Assembly: GCA_025331125.1 (NCBI GenBank)
Contig: JAOALB010000165.1
Location: 1 to 64,000, forward strand
Reading direction: 5' to 3'
Length of the DNA: 64,000 nt
DNA from: Mycogone perniciosa
Taxonomy: Eukaryota > Ascomycota > Sordariomycetes > Hypocreales > Hypocreaceae
The notes beneath the pieces were generated by a model. That model did not search any database, was not told where the DNA came from, and was given only the letters and a program-made list of their open reading frames with translations. Positions 24,814 through 34,960 of the stretch are shown piece after piece. The translations under genes and the position numbers were made by a program. Numbering within the stretch: position 1 is the first letter of the stretch; each line of letters begins with the position of its first letter.

Positions 24814-26434
24814 ATGGTGCTTCAAGATCTCGGCCGTCGCATCAATGCGGCGGTCTCGAACCTGACGAGAGAGCAGAATCTGGACGAAAAGGTGCAAATC
24901 CCTGAACTGCCCCGCGCTCGCGATCGCACGCGGAACAGGCAATTAACCGATACAGGCCTTCGATTCGATGCTCAAGGAGATTTGCGCTGCTCTCCTCGAA
25001 GCCGATGTCAATGTGCGACTCGTTGGCCAGCTCCGAAAGTCGATCCGCAGCACCGTCAACTTCAAAGAACTCCCCCCCGCCGTCAACAAGAAGCGACTGA
25101 TCCAGAAGGCCGTCTTCGATGAACTCGTCAAGCTGGTCGATCCCCACGCCGAGCCCTTCAAGCCCAAGAAAGGCAAGTCGAATGTCATCATGTTTGTTGG
25201 TCTTCAGGGTGCTGGTAAAACAACCACGTGTACGAAGCTGGCGAGGCATTACCAGAGCAGAGGCCTTCGCGCGTGTCTGGTTTGCGCTGATACCTTCCGT
25301 GCTGGTGCTTTTGATCAACTGAAGCAGAACGCAACCAAGGCCAAGATTCCATACTATGGCTCGCTCACCGAGACGGACCCTGCTGCTGTTGCCCGGGCCG
25401 GTGTTGAGCAATTCAAGAAGGAGAAATTTGATGTCATTATTGTTGATACGTCCGGTCGTCACCGACAAGAGTCCGCTTTGTTCCAAGAAATGATTGATAT
25501 CCAGACAGCAATTCGACCAGACGAGACCATCATGGTACTGGACGCATCAATAGGTCAACAAGCTGAGGCACAGGCCAAGGCGTTTAAAGAGGCGGCTGAC
25601 TTTGGAGCCATCATCATCACCAAGACAGATGGTCACGCCCATGGTGGTGGTGCTATCTCTGCCGTCGCCGCTACGCACACGCCCATCGTCTTCATTGGTA
25701 CGGGCGAACACATGCTTGACCTCGAACGATTCGAGCCCCAGCGGTTCGTCCAGAAGCTCCTGGGAATGGGTGACATGGCTGGTTTGGTAGAACATGTGCA
25801 AAGCCTGAACCTGAACCAAAAAGATACCATGAAGCATATCCAGGAGGGTATTTTCACCGTACGAGACTTGCGAGACCAATTATCCAACATCATGAAGATG
25901 GGACCGCTTTCCAAAATGGCAGGCATGATTCCAGGAATGAGCAACATGATGCAGGGCATGGATGACGAAGAGGGAAGCGCGAAACTGAAGCGCATGATTT
26001 ACATCTGCGACTCGATGACGGATAAGGAGCTGGACTCTGACGGTAAGATTCTCATCGATGAGCCGACGCGAATGACCCGCATTGCGCGAGGTTCGGGTAC
26101 ATCAGTACGGGAGGTCGAGGATCTTTTGACACAGCAGCGCATGATGGCTGGTATGGCCAAGAAGATGGGCGGAAATATGAAGAATATGCAAAAAGCGCAG
26201 CAAGCCATGTCGGGCAGCAACAAGGCGCAACAGCTGGCAGCTATGCAAAAGCGACTACAGAGCATGGGCGGCGGAGGAGGCGCTGGTGGCATGCCGGATA
26301 TGGGATCACTGATGAAGATGCTCGGCGGCGGAGGGATGCCCGGCGGAATGGACATGCAAGCAATGATGCGACAGATGGGCATGGGCGGCGGTATGCCAGG
26401 CATGCCCGGAGGAGGTGGTCGTGGGAGGAGATGA
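24814..26434 (+). CDS. SRP54: Signal recognition particle subunit SRP54
   Basis: Two exons (24814-24891 and 24956-26434; 64-nt intron with a GTGCAA donor) give 518 aa, the usual fungal length. The N domain starts MVLQDLGRRINAAVSNLT. The GTPase (G) domain has P-loop GLQGAGKT (about 108-115), DTSGRHRQ and TKTDGHA. The C-terminal M domain is Met-rich and ends in a Gly/Met low-complexity tail. SRP54 binds signal sequences on translating ribosomes and, through its GTPase and the SRP receptor, targets them to the ER. It is a conserved housekeeping gene. Nothing is broken. Confidence 0.97.
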
Positions 26435-26855
26435 AGGGGGGCTTTGTCCTCGTCCTGCGAAAGAAATGCTTGCTTTCTGTCTTTGGGGCTCCCGGTGGGC
26501 AAAGGTTTTGGATGACGGGTGTCAAAGCTCATGTGCATAGGTATTGGCGTTCAGGCTGCGATAAATACGATTGTACGGCGATTCAGACATGAGTAAGAAA
26601 GGAGGTGCAATGCAAATCCAGACAAATAATTATGATAGGACGGTGAAAGAAACGAAATTGGAGGCTCTTCATCATTTGTGACGATTTGAAGGGCGAGAAC
26701 AGCGCCATATGGCCCATTGGTATACACCATGGAAACATGCTCCAAATCTCCCTGGGCCTCCGCATAAAGGGGGTCATGGATACCGATTTCCCCCCATCTT
26801 GTGGCTGGTTCTGAACCGGTTCAGCTCGTGTCGGTTTGGATCTGCAACTCTCAGG
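26435..26855. other. SRP54 3' flank
   Basis: No gene is seen. This is the 3' flank of SRP54 and of the minus-strand frame that ends at 26856. Confidence 0.55.
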
Positions 26856-27317
26856 TCAGCTCAAGCACAGGCAACACCTCAGGCTGCCAAGAGGTTTCTT
26901 GTTTCTAACAGTACCTTCATCATCCCAAACATTGGCCTTGTGGCCCCTTTCCTTGATTTGATGGCTGTCCGCATCAGTGTTTTTCCTCTCGTCCCTGTTA
27001 GTGATCTCTCCAACGGGAGTAGCATTTTGGTCTGTGATAGCGCTCACCTCGGCGGCAGCAACCATCCTCGGGGCTACCGGTCGGGAAGGCCATGCCAACT
27101 CCCACCAAGCAAGGTTCTCCCGGGTCTCTTTAGGGACTGAGTGAGTATGTTGTTGGTGCTTCGCCTCAGAAACACCGTCACCCTGGGGCAAGTTGCCGTT
27201 GGCAGAGTAAAGAACATCACCGAGCATATGGAGACGGTCGCCTCCTTTGGGCAGGATGGGTGTGGCCACAACGGTAGTGGCCAGGAGGAGGGCCAAAACT
27301 ATGGAGATGGTCTGCAT
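26856..27317 (-). CDS. Possible small secreted protein
   Basis: A 153-aa frame starts with a good signal peptide (MQTISIVLALLLATTVVATP). The start chosen is the Met at the peptide; upstream in-frame Met codons lack a reason. The body is hydrophilic, charged and low in Cys, with only two near the C-terminus (LRCCLCLS has three in total). It is not recognised. The C-terminal part may be intronic read-through, so the 3' end is uncertain. Confidence 0.4.
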   Translation of the reverse strand: MQTISIVLALLLATTVVATPILPKGGDRLHMLGDVLYSANGNLPQGDGVSEAKHQQHTHSVPKETRENLAWWELAWPSRPVAPRMVAAAEVSAITDQNATPVGEITNRDERKNTDADSHQIKERGHKANVWDDEGTVRNKKPLGSLRCCLCLS

Positions 27318-27908
27318 GTTTGGCGATTTGTTAACGCGGCGAAGGTGTTTGTAGAGCAATTTCAGGTGATCGAGGGATTTGGGATGAGGAAGAACGTAGC
27401 GACTGGGAAAGATGGCTGTTGGTGCTTCTTGTGGGCAGATTTTGATCCAAGGTTTGATACTAACTCTACACATGCTTATTATAGAGTGCACGTTGCTACG
27501 CTTAGCCTCGACTATGTGGCGCTGCATCGTTCGGACTTGAGATGCTAGATACATGCACGATGCAAGTTTAACATTTTGGCGACCTTCACTACATTAGTTG
27601 ATAAAACCATGTAAATTAGGGAAGTTAAGGCATCTGTATTGCAAACCACCATTTATACCCTTGTTGCTAACGTTTCTCCAAGGGAATTTGGGGTTCGCAC
27701 TTCTCACGGACTGCAGTCTGGACAATGACAGAGCTGGAGCAATTGCACATCGTCACGATTTGCCTGCAAGGCCCGTCAAATATTGACTATAACAGACTTT
27801 ATTTCGATACCTTCTTACATTCTAATAGGAGACTAGTTGCTATGCCATCTCTGGTGATTGCGTCCACACGAACTACTGGTAACTCTCCCTTTCACCCTTG
27901 TTCTTTAC

Positions 27909-28280
27909 TTACAACTTGCTCTTTGAGTCTACAGGCTTCTCCACCTGCCAAAATTGGTAGTAAAACTCAAGAGTCTCGGTATTTAGCAGAGAGAGTTCCA
28001 CTCGGTTTGATCTTGTAGCCCGCTTCGATCTGCTTGATTGGCAGCTCGACCTTCTTGCCGTCGACAGTCGACTGCGGAGATGATTAGTTGCAAACCACCA
28101 GAACCTTTTGGGTAGGAAACCTACGGGAATCTTATTTATCTCAGAGATGCATTTCGGGACGTACATTTTTGTCAATTCTTTTTTGCTGACGCTTTTCCTC
28201 ATCTCATTGACTCTCAATGCCAACTCAGCAATCACGGGGAAACCAGCTACAATATCGATTGGAGAATGCACAACCACATC
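27909..28280 (-). pseudogene. Relic of acetoacetyl-CoA synthetase-like C-terminus
   Basis: Two pieces on the minus strand, joined by a plausible 53-nt GT-AG intron (28124-28072), match the end of AMP-forming acetoacetyl-CoA synthetases as I know them. The first contains VPKCISEINKIP; the second VDGKKVELPIKQI followed by KPSGTL. A further matching segment (LLNTETLEFYYQFW) lies in another frame, reached by a 2-nt slip in a CT repeat near 27985; in the original frame a stop occurs at 27967. Nothing of the large adenylation domain is present upstream. It is therefore a truncated, frameshifted remnant, probably left by a deletion or rearrangement. It cannot make an active enzyme. The family call is from pattern memory only. 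Confidence 0.6.
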
Positions 28281-29385
28281 ATGCTACACAGAAGGGGCCA
28301 GCTTGAAGTTGTAGTGATCCCAAGTTACAAACAGGCGTGTTGGGGCATATCGAACGTACCAACCAGTTAAATGAAGCATTCCATGCGTGGACTATATGAC
28401 AGTCTATTACCACCACACCCGCAAGTTATTGGCCCCCCCCCCCAAAAAAAACACAACTTAGACATCGCATACCTTTTTTTCGAGCATGCATAATTGAACA
28501 AGCTTGTTAGGAAGTCCCGAGATGCTATCTCGGCCGGGCCGGTTCCCTCGTCATCGGCTTCGGGCAGACCGAAGAAGAGATCCACGAATACGATATACAG
28601 AGAGTAGGTAGCACTACTCTGCAAGTAGTATCAGAAAAGGCATAGGGATGGTAGTATTGCGTGTTTAGGTCCATATCGTCCAACACGCTTGACATCCGCA
28701 CAAATCACTCATGGTCCAGGATGAGCAATGCCAAAATGCGACTACCCGGCTGACAACCCTTCATTTGCCGCACGCAGATAATCCCTCAATTTCCTGCCCC
28801 TCAACCCTCAGCGTCCACCAATCCTGTATCTTCTTTGGACCGGGTTTGTAAGGTTTGGGTATCCCGAAGAGCTTTCGGCATGCCGAATCTTGGGGAAAGC
28901 CGACGTCACTCGCAATTTAGAAAGCTGCAAGAAATTGGTCGGTTGGTTCAGCCGCCTTCTGGGGCCAAATCCAACTCGGATATCATCGTCGTGCCCAGGC
29001 GGAGAACGGGAAGCGGCCATGATATCCCGCGGCATGCCGAACTGAGCTGCTTGAAGAGTCGTGGCTCACATATTTGTCTGTAAGATATCTGTCAGATCTA
29101 GCCGTTAAGCGTAACAGTTATACATAAAGAATCTTGTTAATTAAAGCTAATTAGAAACTAAGAAAATAAAGGGAGCTCGAGGCAGCTATTTTTATAATAC
29201 TATAGATAGGAAATTGTGCTGTAAATACAGGTCAGGTGATAAAACAGATAGGAGCCGAATGCGAACAATGCGATAATATCAGACGATGTTACCTACTTTA
29301 CTTGTGACGACATCTGCCTTGGAGATAATATTGTTCTGTGTTTACTTTCATGTTTGCTTTCTGTCTCTAGACTGTACGCAGAACC
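28281..29385. other. Non-coding spacer
   Basis: No gene is seen. A homopolymer junction, C run then A run, lies at about 28433-28450. The right end is the promoter side of the aminotransferase, where an intron-like CTCTAG precedes the ATG by 16 bp. Confidence 0.5.
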
Positions 29386-30804
29386 ATGGCTCCCCACCGA
29401 GACAATATGCCATCCCAAAGCACCGTGTTCCCTTCAGGAACCATAGAAGCTGGTCACCTTCTTAATCGCTGTCTCATAAGCCAACCATACATGGTAGAGT
29501 CTGCCAGCGGCGTCGAACTTCATCTTGCCAATGGTCAAACCATCATCGATGCCTGCGGTGGTGCGGCAGTTGCTAGCATTGGGCACGGGAATGACTAAGT
29601 CCACAACGCCATCATCGAGCAAGCGCGCAAGGTCAGCTATGTCCACACGCAAACGTACACTACAGCAGCCGCAGAGGAGCTGGCCAACTTCGTGCTTGAA
29701 GGGAGTCCGTATGGCTTGGAGAAGGCGTTCTTTGTGAGCAGTGGCAGCGAGGCAGTTGAGTCGGCAATGAAGCTGGCCCGCCAGTATCACTTTGAGAGAA
29801 ATGAGCCGCAAAGGATTCATTTCGTATCAAGAAAGCAAAGCTATCACGGCAACACGATCGGTGCAATGTCGGTGTCTTATAATGTGGCTCGGAAAATACC
29901 CTACCAAGGCTTCTCATATCCACATGTTTCCCATGTCACACCTCCATTCGCCTACCGATACAAGGGTGATGGAGAATCTGACCAGGGATTCACGAAAAGG
30001 CTATTGGAAGAGATCGAAGCAGAATTCCATAGGGTCGGCCCTCAAAATGTCATTGCGTTCATAGCAGAACCAATTATCGGTGTTACAGCTGGATGCGTCA
30101 CACCCCCTCCGGGATACTTCCAGGGTGTTCGTGCGCTCTGTGATAAATACGGCATCTTATTGATTCTAGATGAGATCATGTGTGGCACGGGTCGCGCCGG
30201 CACCTTCTTTGCTTTTGAGCAGGAGGGCATCGTTCCGGATATGGTTACAGTCGCAAAGGGTCTTGGAGGAGGCTATGCCGCTATTGCTGGTGTCTACATC
30301 CATGGCAGAGTCATTGATGCATTTCGACAGGGTACGAACGCCTTCAACACTGGACACACATACCAGGCCCACCCAGTCTCCTGCGCTGGTGCACTCGCAG
30401 TACAAAAGATCATCCGACGAGACAACCTGATCGATCGCTGTTGCAGCATGGGAGCAGTTTTGGAAAAGCTCCTTCGTTCTAAGCTAGGAGGATGTGAGTC
30501 TGTAGGCGACATCCGAGGACGCGGGCTTTTCTGGGCAGTGGAGTTTGTCAAAGATCGCGAGTCCAAGGAGCCTTTTGATCCAGAGATTGGGTTCGGTATC
30601 AAGGTCCAGCAAGCTGCGTTTGAGAAGGGCGTTGCGGTGTATCCTGGCACAGGAACTGTGGACGGTGTAAGAGGAGATCATATCTTGCTGGCACCACCTT
30701 TTACCGTGACAGAAGAGACGCTTGAGGCTATCTGCGATGTATTGAAGGAAGCAATCGAGTTACAGCAGAGACTCTTCATGTCACAGGCCAAAGTAATTGA
30801 TTAG
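29386..30804 (+). pseudogene. Class III PLP aminotransferase with in-frame stop
   Basis: One continuous frame of 473 codons is interrupted once, by TAA at 29596-29598 (codon 71), just after GHGND and before VHNAIIEQA. Both sides align to fold-type I class III aminotransferases: YVHTQ, SGSEAVESAMKLAR, QSYHGNT, LILDEIMCGTGR (cofactor Asp) and AKGLGGGYAAIAG (Schiff-base Lys). The enzyme would transfer an amino group from an omega- or beta-amino donor to a keto acid in the cytosol. The rest of the frame, over 400 codons, has no other damage, so the stop is recent, read through, or a sequencing error. CAA to TAA is a C-to-T change in a CpA context, as made by repeat-induced point mutation. Translation could restart at the Met at 29692, but that would lose N-terminal active-site parts. 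Next is a Zn2Cys6 gene on the same strand. Confidence 0.85.
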
Positions 30805-31423
30805 GCGGAGATGTTAGAATCTCTCTGCATCATCACAACAGAGGTCAGCATTGAGAGAAGGAGAATGATAGGTGGCATCCGAATGTGTCTGCCGAGGGCT
30901 GTGCCAAGATTTCATTCGATAGGAAAGAGCTTGTCGTTATCAGATAGTAGCGGGAGGCTATAAGTCAACGAAAAACGCTATATGCTAGTATTCCGTACTA
31001 GAATTATAGTCCAAGTCAATATAAGGGCGAATTGGAGGACCCCAGTTCGTTCGTATTCCTCAAAGAAGCTTGTTTTTGCTTAGTAACAGGGACGACAATA
31101 CTCGGCTGTACGCTGAGTATCCGGGTGATTTATAATATGCCGGATGTGCGTCCGTGATTTCTCTTAGACTCTTTTCCCTCCTTGTTTACATCTTCACTAC
31201 TAATCATGCCCGCATCGAAGACTCACACTATCATCGCTACTACTTCTTAGCGAATTTAGAAATCCTGGCTTTAGCGAAGGATTTTGCTATTGGTCGTTGC
31301 CATTTCTAGGCTTCCGCATTTCAGGTACATAGAGGTTGCCAGGATGATACTTCAGCGTCAAATACGTCCTATGAGCAACAACAATTAGCAGCAGAATCGG
31401 TCAGCACGGGTGAATCCAGAGCT
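30805..31423. other. Aminotransferase-regulator spacer
   Basis: No gene is seen. This is the promoter region of the downstream Zn2Cys6 gene. A short frame at 31206 ends after about 15 codons and is not called. Confidence 0.5.
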
Positions 31424-33715
31424 ATGGAGGGAGTCATGCGAATACGGTCCAGCATAGCCTGTATGCGGTGTAGGAAATCCAAGATCAAATGCGACAATAC
31501 TGGACGTCTGGACGTACCCTGTGAGAACTGCACCAAGAGTGGCCACGAATGCGTTTGGCCAGGGCCAACACCTCTGCCGCCTAAACGGTCCCAGACTTCA
31601 TCCACAACTCATCACAATGCGGATGCCGGTCCCAGCAGGAAGAGGCTCAAAAGGCATGGAAATGACACACGGCAAGACTGCTCTCAGGAAACCGAGGACA
31701 TTCTCATTACTCGGCGCATCGACAGAGGCCTGTGGGATAGGATACTGGTGACATACCAACATCACTTCTCTACAGAGCTTCCTTTTCTTCACATCCCGAC
31801 GCTCAAGAATAGGATCTATAACTTGAGTACCGACAAGAATCCCGTACCTCCCGATGTTCAGCTTGTTCTCCTAGGACTTCTGGCTTTGACTGGACGGTAC
31901 CACCCAGAGCTCATCAAGTATACCGAATATCCCCCAAAAGATGGTCTTGAGTCTCGTAATGGTCGCAACGCGATGACAGAGGCAGCCGCTGTGGCCGACT
32001 ATTTTGCAAGGACTCTAGACAGGGCTTTGGGGTCTTTTGTAACGATGGCTACTGTGGGATCGGTTGAGCGTGTCCAGGCTTTGCTTATGCTTGGTCTCTA
32101 TGAGTGGATATCTCCGAATCATGAAGGCCTAAGGGCTTGGATGCTCATTGGTGCAGCAGGCCGCATGGCCCAGGCGCTCAAGCTCGGCTACGAAGTCAAA
32201 CCCAGCTCTGACAACAAGCATCTCCATCCGTTGGACGAAGAGTTTATTGTGGATTGTGAGGTTAGGCGTCGGACAATGTTTAGCTGTTTCATTTTCGACC
32301 GTCTTGTTTCTTGTGGCAAAAAACGAGCGTCATTCATTCGATCCGAGGATCTTTACATCCAGTTGCCATGCGCAAAGGAAGACTTTGAGTTGAGTCGTCG
32401 AGTCATCACAGGTTCTCTCTCAGTTGACAGCCATGGATCGCGAAAGATTCCCAATCCAAACGTACTCAGCCGGTTCATACAATTGGTCGATCTATGGGGT
32501 CACATATCACAATATAGCAACTCCGGTGGTCGGTTCACGGAGAAAGGTGTGCCTCCATGGAGCCATGAATCCAAGTTTTTCCAGTTGCGTCGCCAAATAG
32601 AGGATTTCAGCGAGCTACTCGAGACTCCTGGAACCTTCCTAAGTCTGAGTCCATCCAATTACTTCAGACACGAGAATTGCTCTGGCACATACATTATCCT
32701 CCACATGTTGCTGTCACTTTGCAAAGTCATGCTCCATCGCGAATACATACCCTTTATCGCCATCAAATGCGACAAGCCAAGCGGTCCATTGGATGAGCCT
32801 ACTTTCCCTCCGGAAATTGTTCCTCTGAGCTTCTGGGAAGACAGCGCTAGGGAGCTTTTCAAGGCTAACAGGACCGTTATTGATCTTATCCAGCTTTGTG
32901 GCGAAAAGCTTCCTCATTCACCCCTTGTTGCGTTCGTCGTCTACACTGTATCATTCGATAGCATTTACGCGCGGCACTTCCCCCATATGGACATCGAACA
33001 TGCGATTGTCAGCAAAGAGGATATGCAGAACGCAAGCACAGAAGTGAAGCCTAATAGCGCCTCGATTGGTGTCACCAAAGTTACCTTTGAAGCTCTTACC
33101 GGGCTCGCCAAATATTCGGGGGTTGCATCAGCTTTCGTTGCGAGGTTCAAAGAGGTGGACCAATACTTTGTATCTTTGATTCAGGACTACCGTCGTAATC
33201 TCAAGCAGCGTGGCTCTTCTGCTCATCACCATGGTGGCGCTGAAAGACTCAGCATCCGCATGGGCGGCAATACAGGTGGTCTTGAGGAGTGGGTAGAACG
33301 ATCAGAGAGCATGGTCGGCAATAGTTCCATCATAAAAGAAAGCGATCTTCCTGTCACACCCACACATCAAGTCCACGTTCCAGGACTGAGGTCATTGGTT
33401 TCTGGTGAGAGACCTCACACCAATACTCCAAACCTTCAAATGCGAACGCCGCTGAGAAAATCGCCATCACTTCCTGCTGACCACCAGGCCGGCCATTCTT
33501 CTCGCCAGGCCACTCCAGGGCTAGTAGACAATGGGATAGCCGGCACTATGAGACAATCGTCCCCACTCTCTGTCCACACAGCTCAAGTAATGAGCGACAA
33601 TCCCATCTTTTTAGAAGATGGCCTAGACTGGAGTTGGGCATACCTTCATGATATGTATATGGGTAGTGTATACATAAACCCAGTAGATCTTAGTCCGGGG
33701 AATTTGAGCCAGTGA
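31424..33715 (+). CDS. Zn(II)2Cys6 fungal transcription factor
   Basis: An intronless frame codes for 763 aa. The binuclear zinc cluster is C13-X2-C16-X6-C23-X9-C33-X2-C36-X6-C43, followed by a basic, Pro-rich linker. A fungal-specific transcription factor domain covers roughly residues 120-450, with VERVQALLMLGLYEW and EVRRRTMFSCFIFDRL typical of it. The C-terminal third is Ser/Thr/Pro-rich and ends in an acidic/aromatic segment that may activate transcription. It is nuclear. Its targets are unknown. It lies between an aminotransferase (same strand) and a convergent S58 aminopeptidase whose stop is only about 80 bp from this gene's stop, so it may control one or both. Confidence 0.92.
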   Translation: MEGVMRIRSSIACMRCRKSKIKCDNTGRLDVPCENCTKSGHECVWPGPTPLPPKRSQTSSTTHHNADAGPSRKRLKRHGNDTRQDCSQETEDILITRRIDRGLWDRILVTYQHHFSTELPFLHIPTLKNRIYNLSTDKNPVPPDVQLVLLGLLALTGRYHPELIKYTEYPPKDGLESRNGRNAMTEAAAVADYFARTLDRALGSFVTMATVGSVERVQALLMLGLYEWISPNHEGLRAWMLIGAAGRMAQALKLGYEVKPSSDNKHLHPLDEEFIVDCEVRRRTMFSCFIFDRLVSCGKKRASFIRSEDLYIQLPCAKEDFELSRRVITGSLSVDSHGSRKIPNPNVLSRFIQLVDLWGHISQYSNSGGRFTEKGVPPWSHESKFFQLRRQIEDFSELLETPGTFLSLSPSNYFRHENCSGTYIILHMLLSLCKVMLHREYIPFIAIKCDKPSGPLDEPTFPPEIVPLSFWEDSARELFKANRTVIDLIQLCGEKLPHSPLVAFVVYTVSFDSIYARHFPHMDIEHAIVSKEDMQNASTEVKPNSASIGVTKVTFEALTGLAKYSGVASAFVARFKEVDQYFVSLIQDYRRNLKQRGSSAHHHGGAERLSIRMGGNTGGLEEWVERSESMVGNSSIIKESDLPVTPTHQVHVPGLRSLVSGERPHTNTPNLQMRTPLRKSPSLPADHQAGHSSRQATPGLVDNGIAGTMRQSSPLSVHTAQVMSDNPIFLEDGLDWSWAYLHDMYMGSVYINPVDLSPGNLSQ

Positions 33716-33796
33716 AGTTCTTGATGCTATATCGAAGGAGATTTTTATTGTTAATTTTCCACAGCAATGGAAGCATGTTCAGTACAGTAAAAATTT

Positions 33797-34960
33797 TTAA
33801 ATCTTTGCCGACTCCAGCCTGTTGCCCACAATCTGCTTCACCTTGTCCAAATCAAAAGCCTCTACTGTTCTTCCTTTAAACCCTTTCAGAGTTGTCGCCA
33901 TGCACAGAGCATTGTATATCGCCTCCTCAGTTGCATCCGCCGCTGCTTCAAACACTCCATCGATGGTACCATTGTCCAGTATCTCTACTGTCCTTGGCAA
34001 CGGCTTCAACGGATCTGCGCCGCCCGCGACAACTGACAGTGGGATCTCGGCAGCCGTGGAAAATGCTAAAAAGATGTCGCCCGAAGTGTTGCTCCCATAG
34101 CCACCAACTTTGGCTAAGCCAACAGTAGCACGTTTTGCAACACGCTGGAGCTGGATAGGCGACAGAGGCACGTCAGTCGCAATGACGATGATGATGCTCC
34201 CATCTTTGCGAGGCTCGTTAGCTGTAGCTTCAGGTCCCAAGTTTGAAGAAGCTTCCGACTTGAGGATTCGCCCAACAGGAACACCCGCGATGTGCAGGTT
34301 CTCTGTCGTTCCGTAATTCGCCTGGACCAAGACTCCAACTGTGTACGACTTTGGGCTTCCTTGCACGTCGAATCCCTGAACGACTCGACTGCTCGAGCCT
34401 GTTCCGCCTTTAAATCGATGGCATATCATTCCAGTTCCGCCTCCCGTGTTCCCCTCCAGGACACGGTCCGAGGATGCAGTCTGAATGCCCTTGATGACAT
34501 GTTCCGGTGTCACAGCGAACCGGCTTGTGTCATACAAGTACCCGTCATAGGTCTCTGCAACAAGCGGGACGATGAATAAGTCCATGTCCCCTTCGTCATT
34601 GGCGTGATGTCGACATGCATACTCCAAGATGCCTCGATACGCATCGCCGACACCTGAGGTCCCCGTGAGAATGATGGGCGTGGTAAGCAAGCCCGTTTCC
34701 TCGATCCAGTGTGAGCTTGTCATTTCTCCGCAGCCATTGAACCTGAAAATGCCGGCATGCGAGGAAAATTCGAACCAATTCTGTCGCGGGGGGATTGTAG
34801 TGACGCCGGTATTGACATCTGGGTCTGTCTGGATGGATTGTGTGCTGACCAAAACGCCAGGCACGTCGGTGATGGAATTGAGGGGACCTGTTGGCCATTT
34901 GCCGAGGTGTATCTGGGGGAGGATGTCGCGAAGTCGCGCTCGTCCATTGGTGAACGACAT
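33797..34960 (-). CDS. DmpA/BapA-type (S58) aminopeptidase
   Basis: An intronless frame codes for 387 aa, similar in length to bacterial DmpA. N-terminal ITDVPGVLVS and NTGVTTIPP fit the family. NTGGGTGMICHRFKGGTGSSSR and YTVGVLVQANYG are hallmark stretches. The predicted autocleavage site and nucleophile Ser is in KDGSIIIVIATD (about residue 253), followed by KVGGYGSNTSGD. Family members are N-terminal-nucleophile hydrolases that self-cleave into alpha and beta chains and release N-terminal D- or beta-amino acids from short peptides or amides. No signal peptide is seen, so it is likely cytosolic. The neighbouring class III aminotransferase suggests, as inference, a route for unusual amino acids released by this enzyme. 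The convergent gene is a Zn2Cys6 regulator. Confidence 0.9.
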   Translation of the reverse strand: MSFTNGRARLRDILPQIHLGKWPTGPLNSITDVPGVLVSTQSIQTDPDVNTGVTTIPPRQNWFEFSSHAGIFRFNGCGEMTSSHWIEETGLLTTPIILTGTSGVGDAYRGILEYACRHHANDEGDMDLFIVPLVAETYDGYLYDTSRFAVTPEHVIKGIQTASSDRVLEGNTGGGTGMICHRFKGGTGSSSRVVQGFDVQGSPKSYTVGVLVQANYGTTENLHIAGVPVGRILKSEASSNLGPEATANEPRKDGSIIIVIATDVPLSPIQLQRVAKRATVGLAKVGGYGSNTSGDIFLAFSTAAEIPLSVVAGGADPLKPLPRTVEILDNGTIDGVFEAAADATEEAIYNALCMATTLKGFKGRTVEAFDLDKVKQIVGNRLESAKI

